Below the pieces are notes generated by a model, which made no database searches, was not told the origin of the DNA, and was given only the letters and a program-made list of their open reading frames with translations. 64,000 nt of DNA from Silurus meridionalis (lineage: Eukaryota > Chordata > Actinopteri > Siluriformes > Siluridae), in the NCBI RefSeq assembly GCF_014805685.1, contig NC_060886.1:29733362-29797361 (forward strand), given 5' to 3'. Shown one piece after another: positions 13,210-24,600 of this stretch. The stretch's first letter is position 1. Every line of letters starts with the position of its first letter. Made by a program: the position numbers and the translations under genes.

Positions 13210-13220
13210 TAGATAGATCT
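12830..13220. repeat. (GGAT)n-(GATA)n-(GACA)n compound microsatellite
   Basis: GGAA/GGAT-rich lead-in, then (GGAT)n at 13058-13120, (GATA)n at 13121-13171 and (GACA)n at 13172-13208. The unit changes by single-base steps along one tract. Confidence 0.95.
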
Positions 13221-13894
13221 TCACTGTTACTACAGGAATATTCAAATGAGCATCTTTTCTGACCAATAGGATTTCAGAATCGAGCTGCAGCTGATTTCTT
13301 GGTCTCATTCAAACCATTTGCATTATGTAAATGTAAATAAAAAGCATAGGTTCTGTCCTCAAACCACTTCAGAAAACAAATAATCTGCACTCACACTTTT
13401 TAATGATGATGAAGTCCTCAGTCTTAAAGCTAATTTGTGTGTAATGAAATAAAGAAGAGTAAACAGTCCCTTAAAAATGGGATGAATATCAGATAAGCCG
13501 TCACAAACGGAGGCTTTTCATAGTTGTTTTTGTCACAAGCATGTGGCATGTGAGAGACGTGGGAATGAACTCGGTATGAAACACTCGCTCTCAGTTTACA
13601 CACCAGCTGGACCTGTTTGAGATCTGAAGCTGCAGCTCATGTGAAGAACATAATACTGTAGTGTATGAGCCGAGCTAGCAGAGTTCCTACACCTTCCAAT
13701 AGAGGGGCTGGATTTCTTTTACAAGAAAAAGTGTGGAGAGAGAGAGAGAGGGAGAGGGAGTGAGGAAGGAGTGAGATCGAGGGATCAAAAGAAAATCCTT
13801 CGAAAAGGAAAAAAAAACAGAATGAACAATTCTATGAAATAAATGGAAAGACCATGTTTCTAAATTATTAAAACAGATGGATGGGTGAATGGAT

Positions 13895-14031
13895 GTTAGA
13901 CAGACAGACAGAGAGACAGACAGACATGGATGGATGGATGGATGGATGGATGGATAGATAAATTAAATGAAAGGGATAATCCACTGATCTAAAGATCTGC
14001 TTGGCCAAGTTGTTTGGAAATAAATAAATAA

Positions 14032-14128
<97 letters not shown>

Positions 14129-14257
14129 ATCAAATGAAAAAGGGAAAGAAAGAACACAAAAACAGAAAATATGACAAAAAAAGAATAAATGGATGATAAA
14201 AAGAAAGAAGGATCAAAGGTAGAAAAGTGAATTCTGAGTGAAAGAAAGAAAGAAATA

Positions 14258-14289
<32 letters not shown>

Positions 14290-14295
14290 ATGTAT
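13895..14295. repeat. (GACA)n, (GGAT)n, (GATA)n and (GAAA)n tracts
   Basis: Tracts at about 13897-13926, 13928-13955, 14030-14127 and 14239-14290. A 45 bp non-repetitive segment at 13974-14018 also occurs next to the array at 12745. Confidence 0.95.
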
Positions 14296-15259
14296 TTAAA
14301 TGAATGTGGGTTTTTCTTCTATTACTTTACACCACTGTAATTGTAGATAGTGGGCCATCGTGTGGTGAGCAAAGTGAACTACACCCTCTTTCTATATTTC
14401 TTTTATATAGCGACTTTCTACCACTAAGAGATGTTGCACAAAACAATTACAGTAGTAGGAAATTGTGAAAGAAATAAATACGTTTTCTTTAAATAAAAGA
14501 ATGTTGTATGTAGATATATAGGTCCAGGCACATGGCAGAGGTTTAATGTTAGCAATTATTTGTGATATTCAATTAAAAAACATTTAATATCCATTTTGTG
14601 AGCATTTATCTCAAATTTCGAGTCCATTCAAGATTTCAGATTGTGAATACACCCAGATCATAATGTAGGAGAGAAGTTGTAGTAGACTTTACATTAATCG
14701 AATACATTAGTCTCATAGCAGTCAAGGCTAACATTGACCCTTGAGGTACACCTCAGTGTGTCAGGGGATTTAGAAGATTTATCTTGAGAATAAGTGGTCA
14801 CAAACTGGCATCTGTTTGGTCAAGCCAGAAATACACTAAATGGACAAAAAAAATCCTATTCCACATTAGGTCTGCAACCTCCATTCTTCAGGGAAGATGT
14901 TCTTGAAGCAGTCCCACATTCTAAGCATTTAAGTTATGATATCCTTCACGTGTGTGCTTTAAGAGCTGGAGAACATCTCCAGAACATCTCTCGGTTGTGG
15001 CTCAGGAAATCTGCATTAGATGATTATTTCTAATTACTAGCTTTTCTACTTCAATATGCACAAGATGCAGATTGTAGTTTATTTTTTTTCATCTGGGTTT
15101 ATTTCTACTACTTCTTTTTTCTGGTAGGTGGTGGTGTAGTTTGGGGATATCAATGTGTCCAGTAGATGGCAGTCACATTTCATCTGGCGGTTGATTTTTG
15201 GCATCCAGCCAAGATCTGTCCGTTTATCTATCATTTCATGTTATAAAGCTCTACTTTGA

Positions 15260-15600
15260 CCAAACAAATATATAACGCTCCAGATGTTCCACTTAATATT
15301 CATTAAAAAATCCTCCCGCACTTTGTTTCTCCAAACATTCAGCTGAAATACTTCGTTATGCCTCTTGTTAAACTCATCAAAAGCTAGTGTTTTTCACTAG
15401 TTTTAGATTTCCTTATGATTCAGTTCATGCCAGAGCAGTTCAATAGGATTTAGGTGTGGTGACTGGGCAGGTCGTTCCATGATAGATAACAGTCTAGACG
15501 AGCTCGAACGTACAATAAGCCGCAGTCCAGACGGAATTGCACGGTGGTGGTGAAGTATGCAATGGCAGCCATGTTGGCTCTGGATTCCTTTCACCGTTGT
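15260..15600 (-). mobile_element. Tc1-like transposase fragment (family B)
   Basis: The minus frame reads MERPAQSPHLNPIELLWHELN, the conserved C-terminal catalytic block of Tc1 transposases. The flanks match the other family B copies. No intact ORF or pair of terminal inverted repeats remains. Confidence 0.75.
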
Positions 15601-18600
15601 ATATAACTAATTAGCATATTCTCCAAATGTAAACAAGACTTGTGACGTGAACAAGATATAGCTACGTGATTAGCATCCAAAACCTACAGTTACCATGCAA
15701 ATGAATTCCGTTAAATTGTTGCATAGAAACCCAAAGGAACATGCAGGTGTCTCTTAAAAACCATAAAAGACTAGACGTTTGAACACTTTGAACAGTGTTA
15801 CGACGTTAGTTTGCAGACACACGAGATTTATGTGCTTTTTGAATATTCATTCCAAATTTAGTCACCATTTATACTAGTATATTGACCTCCATTCTCCTGG
15901 GTAGATTTAATTACTTTGGTTTTTTCAGTTACAAAGAAAAGGAATTGCAGCTCAACTATACACTTTCTTTGATTTTTCATGTTGATTTTGATAAAAGAAA
16001 AAATATCAGTCAATGACACAATTGCTAGTAATGCAGATTGATTTATTTTTCATGAATAAGTCCCGGCAAAAAAAACAAAACAAAAAGTAGCATCTACTTC
16101 ATGTCCGCTGCTTTTTAATTATACAGCACGCTAACGGCAGCACCGCTGAGATTGATCACAACCGAAACATCGCTTTCCCATGCAATCCAAAGCGGAAAAT
16201 GGCTCAGCTAAGCATCGACTATTGCTAAATAACCAGCCAAGGCTAACACTTAGAGCATCTACATGTGTTCAGTTCAAGTTTAGTGCTAATGTTAGCTTTC
16301 ATTTAAATAGAGCAGGAGAAGACAAACAGACACCGGGGTTCTTTAGGTTCTGGATAAAGTTGTGCACGATTACAACCACAAGCAAGTTCACATCATAAAC
16401 ATGAGGGTAAAATTGCTATATAAGTTACACAATCACTCTGTCTTTGTGGTTCTAGGCAGCAGGAATCCATAAGAGCTATTGAGGTGTTCAGACGAGCTAC
16501 ATTCCTTCTTTTATTGAATAAATAATTGTTTTTAATACAATAAAGTACGCAGGAAACAGGGAGTCTGGATCCCTGCTAGACGAAAACGCAAACCATGGCA
16601 CAAGACGTTTTTCAGTAAAATTCTGATTATAGAGTACGTTACATCAGCAGCCTATTTGATAAATGCCAAGTGATTTTATTTCCAAAAATGAACGCTCTCT
16701 GGTGGTCATGACAGTTTCGAACAATATCTCAAAAAAAAAAAAAACACAAACAAAACATACACGTTTTAATAAATAAATAAATAAATAAATACAGATAAAT
16801 CGTGAAAGCTAATGACCTCAACAATTCATTAAAAACAAGCCTAGCTTTGCAACCATGAGCGATTAGCCGTCGTGGTCTGGCCTTGATTGTCGTCCAACAG
16901 CAGTGGCGCTACATATCAGTGTGCTGTAGGTGAGCTGAGACGTCGAGCTGTGTGTGAGCGCGCCCAGTTACAAGTTACACCATCAAGTGGAATAACCGAT
17001 TTGAAATTCTGTGTGCAGACACGTTTCGATCCGTATTGTTTTGGATCTATAAGCTTGTGCATTGTTATTGCTTGAAAACCATATTAAGGAGCATTAAATC
17101 CATAAGTGTGGTTGTAGGAACCTTGGGGAAACACAGTAAATATCACTGTCATATGCACAGAAAATTGCTTGGAAACTTCTCCTGGAGTCCTTACTAGGTT
17201 CATACCGGGTCTGTATTTCAGAGGAACCCTGACGGTTATCCAAGAATCATTGTTTGGAACCATAGTTGGAAATGGTTGTATTTCACCCCTCCTAACCACC
17301 TCTTTGAGAATCACCTATATATATTAAAAGTATCACGAGGAACAGGACTGGAAACGTACTAGAAGATGACCTCCACACTCACACCTGTAATGACAGCAGG
17401 GATGATGATGTATTGGCAACACAGTTCTTGGAGTGGCATGCTTCATGACCATGAAATGGGAAGTCACAGTAGGGCATCTGGTCCATGAGATGGCATCTAC
17501 CACCCAGTAGTTTTTGTCTAAAAAAGCTGAAGGCCATCATCATGCCAATGAATTGAGGCCTCCTTTAAATCCAGGATGATGCCACCATGAGACCAAGATT
17601 TGCAAAGTGTGTATGAAGGATTGGAGGTGTTCTTACTGCTATGCCATTATCATCCTTCAGGAATCTCCATGATAGCTGTAGACATAGCATTCTCCCCTTT
17701 TTGAGATGATGACAAGAAAAGAAGACTGGACACTAAGATACAAGGAGGGCTTCTTATGGAATATGACATCAGCCATCACAAGACTTTGGCATTTGTGAGA
17801 CTAGAGGATGGAGTTGGGTGAAGTTAGAAACTGCGCCCTTTAGATGGTCAATGCCAAAGAATTGGGCACAGATATGGGACCCAACTTTGAAGGGGCTCCA
17901 ACTGTTCAAACAAGACTCTTGAAGCATGGCTCGTCCGACTGTCCAATTGCTAAAACCCTAATATGAGTAACTCCTGGTCCATTTCTGAACCCATTCTCTC
18001 CTGTGGAAGGGCAGTGGATATAACAATTGATAAAACCTGAAAATGAGAAGATCTTTAGGGAAAAGACCATCAGAACATGGTTCCATTCTAGGGAATCGAG
18101 AAACAGCTGCAACCCCAGAGCTGCAGGATTATTAGAAATCCAACTAACCGTAAAGACTCAACAAAGACCAGCACATAGTACGTAAAGGAAAAAAAAATTA
18201 TCTATTAGCGCCACCTAGTGAGTCAAGAAAAAATAGCTGCATGGTACAAGTTCAAAGATGGTCGCAAATAGCACAGTGAGTAGCAATGATGCAAACTCTG
18301 TGCTGCAAACACATACAATACATTACTGCAGGTTGTTCTCACCAAACCTGGCTTTCAGGAAGAGTGAAACAGAATTCAATAAATATATTACACAATATTG
18401 TAACATCTAAAGCATCTTATGGTACCTGACTGGTTATTAGCGCAGTGCTGATTCCAGTGATAATTATTTGTGTGCTGTATGTAATTATTGAATATTTTGT
18501 ACATAGAAGTGATGAGGCTTGAGGAACTTTTGGAGAAAACTTGACTTGATAAGGCAGTGTGCTCATTTCAATAATGATGATAATCGTAAAATCGTGCCAG

Positions 18601-19840
18601 CATACACAATGATGTAGTTTAACACGTGAGTATGGGTCTGCGTACATCGTGTTCAAGAGAACCACAAACCCACAAACAGAACTTAAATAACTCGTTCTTC
18701 TGATGAAAGAACCTCTGATGAAAAAGAACCGATCAACCATCAGTTATAACCAATCAGTAGCTTCATCATATATACTGAGAAGTTCGTATGGATCACGACG
18801 TGCTTTTCAAACGCAACAAGAGTGACAGGAAATGGGAGTCCCACACATTTCCTCTTCTTACAATGTAATCTTGACACAGGTATTGCAGAACAACCTTGAA
18901 CTGCCCTGCCCGCCCGCCCATCCCATCCTGCCCCGCCCTTCCTCTCCCTGTCCCACCCCTTCCTCTACAATATTCTTCTAGATTTTCTGCTCTAGTTTGT
19001 ATCAAATCACATAACATTTGTGCAAACGGTGGTGAATAGGTGGAAGCTGAAATATCAATGTCAATACTTTGTGCTTGGTTGAACATAAATCATTTTGGAA
19101 GCACTTACAAGAAGTTCTTGCATGATGTGGACAACATGAATGAATTGCCTGCAGACTATTATTGCACTGAGGGAATGTCATTAGCGGCGTAGGAGGTTTC
19201 CGAGACTTGTGCTTTGAAATATATAGCAAAAAAAGTGCCATCATTCCAGTTCCTATACCTACGAAGAGTTGCGAGGAGCCTGGAGCCTATCCTGTAGTAT
19301 TGGATATGTATTGTTGATATTGACACGATTGGCACTGATAAATTTAATGTAATGGCACATACATACTGTATCTTATTTTTTAACTCATGGTATCATACGG
19401 TTTGTTGTTTTTTTTCCATCCCTGTTATAATGTGCAAGGAACTTGACAACACAAAACAAGCGCTAGAGCTACCACGATTGCGAGAAATCACACGTCATGA
19501 CACGGGTTAGGTATCTTCATAAATGGCAGAAACCATAACTCAGTGTTTTTGAGGAACTTTTGGTCTTTTATCTACATATTAGAAATAAGCACTGAATGGA
19601 TTTGGGAAGGTATCAAGTGTGTACACTGGCGTTTATCTAAAGCAACAGCAGATACCCTTAAGAAACTTACAGTTATCTCATTTTTTTCAACTGAGCAGGT
19701 GAGGGTTTTCTGGGATCTCACCTCCTGATCTTCCAATCAGAGTTTCTGTCCTCATTTGCCTGGCAGATTCTACTCATTTGGTTAATAAACACTTTTAACA
19801 TAATTTCTCTGACTCGACATGGTTTTCCCAGTGGGAAAAT
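15600..19840. other. Intergenic, largely unique, no gene recognised
   Basis: About 4 kb downstream of the TMEM163 3' end. Apart from the C-rich tract and minor A-rich runs, I see no repeat family, RNA gene or coding pattern. It could hold distal regulatory sequence or part of an unrecognised transcript. Confidence 0.45.
18890..18970. repeat. C-rich/G-rich strand-asymmetric tract
   Basis: The plus strand is CCCGCCC/CCATCCC-rich for about 75 bp. The minus strand therefore has many G-runs of three or more, with G-quadruplex potential. No gene is nearby. Confidence 0.8.
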
Positions 19841-19844
19841 TACA

Positions 19845-20998
19845 ACCCCAATTGCAAAAAATGTAACTAAAAACAATAAGCGATGATTTGAAAATCTCAT
19901 AAACCCATATTTTATTCATAATAGAACATAGAAAACATGTCAAATGTTTAAACTGAGGAAATGTGCCAAAAAAAGGCAGATCATTTTGAATTCGATGGCT
20001 GCAAGAACTCGGGAACAAAAGTCTGGAAAAAGTAAATATTAGCATTCAGCAGTTAGAGAAAGATTTTGCAACTAATTAGCAGAAGTGTTTCGCCTTACTG
20101 CAACTGAGTAGTTTATTTTCTTGTACTCGTTTTTATAGTAGTTTCTGAAATCTGCAATTTTACTTAAGTATACGTTTTGTTTGAAGCATTGTACTTTACA
20201 TTTAAATCATATCTGTTACTGAATAAAAAATGAATAAATAAACATAATGCGAAGGAGAAAAAAGTTGCACCTTGGAAACTAATGCACATTGGTTGATTGA
20301 TTGGTGGAGAAAAAACGCACTAAAGTCACAAGAAAGAAAGATGGAGACGGACTCCAGTGATGCAGAAAGCGAAATGCCGTTGAATCAAAAGTTGTTCAAT
20401 GCGTGCATTCGAATTCAGATTTTTTTTTATTTGCTGCGTAACTCGCATTAGACTCAAGTCACGGACTATTTATTTATTTATTTGTTATTGCACTTAAATT
20501 TGTAAAGATGTTCCTTCAGTTACTTTGAGATTTATATCTCGTTGTCCTTCTTGAACTCCCCTAGAATCCCCCACCCCGACTCGGCAGATAAGTAAATTTA
20601 AAATAAAATACTTTTTACTTTTACGTGATCGGATTTTTTGACTTATTTACGGTACTTAATTACAATTTTAAAGTACCAGCACTTTTAATTGAGTAGAATA
20701 TTTTTTTTACTTTTTCCACCTCTGCTGATTAGGTGTATGAACAACAGATGATTGGTATAAATAGTGTATCAGATTGTTGAGGCTCTGCCCATCTTGACTT
20801 CTAAATGTTTCTACGATTGTTTAGATTTAATAACACTTACTTTCTCCAGACTTTTGTTGCCCCGTCCCAACTTTTTTGAGACTTTCGGCTTAATTATTTT
20901 CTTGAAATGGTATATATTCTCAGTGTAAACATTTGCTTGGTTTTTTTGTTTGTTTTATGAATAGAAAGTGTATTTATGAGATATTGGAATTGGGCCTG
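19845..20998. mobile_element. Outer MITE-like element split by the hAT insertion
   Basis: The left part (from ACAACCCCAATTGC) and the right part (with TTTTGTTGCCCCGTCCCAAC, ending GGAATTGGG) belong to a common fish element with ends like ACAACCCC-AATTCC, recognised from memory. The two halves flank the hAT element exactly at its duplication. The superfamily is uncertain (possibly Kolobok). Confidence 0.65.
20080..20724. mobile_element. Non-autonomous hAT-like element, nested
   Basis: Starts CAGAAGTG and ends CACCTCTG, inverted with one mismatch. It is flanked by CTAATTAG and CTGATTAG, an 8 bp target duplication with one change, which is hAT-like. The interior resembles the common fish repeat with TACTTTTTCCACCTCTG. 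It has no coding capacity. Confidence 0.75.
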
Positions 20999-21564
20999 TA
21001 GATACAGATACAGTCAATACTAGTTTGACCGTCAGTGGCATGATTTCCACTACAACATAAGAACCATGTGGTGGGATTGCGAAAACTTTTATGTTACAAC
21101 GGATTCGTGTGTAGATTTTGCAGATTCACTTTGTGTTCAGAAATTCGCTTCTGTACACCTGTAATTAAGCGACATTTCATTTCAGCTGTGTTTAAAAACC
21201 CCTCAAAGTTCTAATGGCTGATCATTGAGACAGGACGAAAAAAAACATCATAACATTCATCCCACACACCATCTGGCAGTAGAAGTTATCATAAATCATG
21301 GAATTTTGTGTTTCCAAGCATTTGATCCAGCAACCATGGTTTGTCTGCTTTTGATTTCCTTTCGCCTGAATCAGAAACCATCTCCTGCTGTATCTTTATC
21401 ATCTCGTGAGTGATGTGCTGAGCATCTGATTTTGAAAATTTGTGATGGTTATGAGTCCTGCAACCACTGCAACAATGCAGAAGGTGTCACGGTCTGTATT
21501 CTTGCCTGGAGTATGTGCTTTAGAGTTGGACGTGTGATGGTGGGTGCTTGCTCTTCAAAGGCGC

Positions 21565-21625
21565 TCAATCAAAGCGCTCATAGTTCCTGGTTTGTCTTAC
21601 CCGTGGTACCATGTCGACTAACAAC
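21565..21625 (-). CDS. tmem163: TMEM163 exon 8 (terminal, stop TGA)
   Basis: Acceptor TTCACCACAG|GTTG after a 112 bp intron. Encodes residues 243-262, KLLVDMVPRVRQTRNYERFD, then TGA. It matches the conserved C-terminal tail that follows helix 6 in the family. It is hidden from ORF listings because the exon is short. Confidence 0.93.
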
Positions 21626-24600
21626 CTGTGGTGAAAGACAAGAGTATTCACTTTTAAGCTGATTCAAGCTGATTCCAGCATTCTGCCGTATTAGGAAGGG
21701 ATGTTAAAAAAAATCCCCAAATTCCTGCATGACTTACTTTATTCCATAAGCTAGAATAATGAGGCCTATCAGAACACCAACTGTGCCATCCAGGAACCAT
21801 ACAGTGGGATTGTGGCGAAATACCTCAGCGCTGATTAGGATGGAAAAGCCCATGATGCTTCCAACCATGGAGTTAAAACCTATAGAAATAGGAAACAAGA
21901 GATACCCAAACAAGGACCTGTCAGACGTGTGGAAAAACTGAGTTTCCATGGTTTTCCATGGACACCATAATGTTTCTATGCGACAAACTGGGGTTATTCA
22001 ATAGTATGAAGATATACTTTGATAAAAGAATCTATAAATATCCAGATGTTGCACTTTATTTAGATAAAAAAATCTTTAGCATGAAGAACAGCTTTACACA
22101 CTCTCAGCATATGGACAGTTCATTTCTCCAAACGTTCAGCTGAAATACTTTGCTGTGCCTCTTGTAAAACTCGCCAAAGATGTTCTTCACTAGTTTTAGA
22201 TTTCTTTGCGATCCAGTTCATCCCAGAGCAGTTCAATAGGATTAAGGATGCGGTGACTGGGCAGGACGTTCCATGATAGATATCACTCCAGACGACTTTC
22301 TGCTCTCTAGATAACGATTAGAGAACTTCGGCTCATCGTCTTGTCGTACGATGAAGTCGGTTCCAATGAACCGCAGTCCAGACGGAACTGAATGGTGTGA
22401 GCTGAAGAATGGAATAGGAGCCATATTGATTCAGGATTTCTTTCACTTTCCAGAATAAATCTCCAACCTTCCCTGTTCCAAAACAACCCCAAACCATTAA
22501 GCTTCCACCTTTATGTGTGACTGTGGGGGTAATTCATCCTGATCACATCTTCTCTTCTGTTCTCCTTTATACACAAGTTCTTCTGTTTGAGACAAAAAAG
22601 GTCCCATTTGGACTCTACAAAACTTTCTTCAAGTCATTTACTGTTCACTGTCTTGTGTGTGTGTGTGTGTGTGTTTGGACCTACCGTCAGTGATCAGAGC
22701 TCTGCTGGTCAACACCCTCCCCAGCATGAACTTGGCAACGGCCAGAACGCCACACAGTATCCCACTAAGAATAGATACACTGAAGAGGAAATCATCCTAA
22801 AAGTAAAACAAAAAAGATTTAGCCTTTTATGGACATAAAACAGTGTATAAGTGTGCATGATTGAGGTCTGGGCATAAAATCTACTGTATATCAGGTGCTG
22901 CAGCATATGAAGGTGTGAAGGGTGATGTGTAATGAATTTTCATCAGAAGGTTTTCATGTCGCTTATATATGAGGCTTCATATATTAGCGTTTGCATTCTT
23001 TAATGCACCCATTTAACCTCCATGAGAAGGTTAATGGATAACGCTGAGTCAGGTGATGGAGATGATACAGGAGAAAGACATGAACTGTATATATATTACA
23101 TTACGGCTGTCAATCAATTAAAATATTTAATCAGTTAATCGCACCTATTTATCTGTTCTAAATGTACCTATTAATCTAAATTATTACTTTTCACTTTTTT
23201 AATACCAATGCATGTTTATTATTATTGAAACTAAACACAACATAGAGCATAAAGACTAAATATTCTTGTTAATGTTTAAACGTAGGATGGTGTTTTAAAT
23301 GACGTAAATCATCAGGACACCAAACAGAACTTTTGCTATGTTTCCACACGGATGGTTTTAATTGCCGGATGTGAGCGTCATGGCGGATTTCTGGTGCTTG
23401 ATTTGACACAAAAACTTTTTTGTGATTTTAAATGATTTTTTTCGGCGGAGTTTATTGTTTTTTATTGTTTCTGAGTAAAAAAAAAAGAAGTGGTGAATAA
23501 ATGTGTTGCGATGAAGGTTTAAATTGCGCCTATTCTCTATTTATTTATTTATATTTCGTATAAAAATGATCAAACTGCAACAGAAAATCATTAATCGCGC
23601 TTTAATAAAATTGGTGGCGTTAAAAATGAATTTGAATTATTTTGACAGCCTGAATATATATAATGCATGTGTTTATATGGACAAAATTATGACATTGGAT
23701 TAGGAGAACCAAACCTGTTCCACCATGATGATGATGCCCCTGTGCACAAAACCATCTCAATGAAGATCTGCTTTGCATGGGTTGGACTGGAAGATCTCAT
23801 AGATCTCATAGATGGGTTGGACTGGAAGATCTCATAGATCTTCCAGTCCAACCCATGCAAAGCAGATCTTCATTGAGATGGACTGGAAGATCTCATAGAT
23901 CTCCAACCCTATTAAAAACCTTTAGGGTGAGTGTGAACTCTGACTGTTCTCCAGGCCTCCTCACCCCACCTCCATCAGTACCTAACTTTACTAACATCCT
24001 TGGGTCTGAAGAGTGGTGGTCCTTGTACTGATAAGTCCCACTGTTTCCAATGACACACCCACTGACATCTATGGTGTAAATGGGGCTTTGATTTGTTTAT
24101 CGTTATCAGTCAAGAATAAAAGAAATGCGAAACAATCCTAATAATATAAGAAGCATTTCCTGATCCGTCCTATCCTTTGTCAAGCTCCACCCATTTCCCA
24201 TTTCTCCTTTATTGCGCTCAAACACAGCTTGTCCTCTGTAAATCTCTCTGAAACCAAACGACGATAAGGAACACACACAAGACAACGTTATCACTTTGAA
24301 TCCCTCTGAACGCATAACAACAAAGACACAACCTCGATATGAGATAGGAATAAACGCAATCTACATTTTTACAGGATTATATCTCAACGTTTGGCTAATT
24401 AGCGCTAATTAACGTTAGATTAAGACTAATTAAACTGTGACTGAGTGAACGGTTTACAGGACGTCAATCAGAATCAGAATTCGCAGTCCCTGTGGGAGGA
24501 AAGCAAGCTGTTTTTTTTTTCTCCTGTCCATCTCTCGTGGCTTCATCGAATTTGTCTAGCAGCTTCCCACGCAGCGGCTTAGAAACCTATTCCACTCCTA

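Noticed and set aside
21734..21949. A 71-codon minus-strand frame ending in AYGIK as a complete TMEM163 C-terminus
   Set aside because: The stop lies inside a strong donor (AAAGTAAGT). A downstream exon at 21625-21565 restores the conserved tail in frame.
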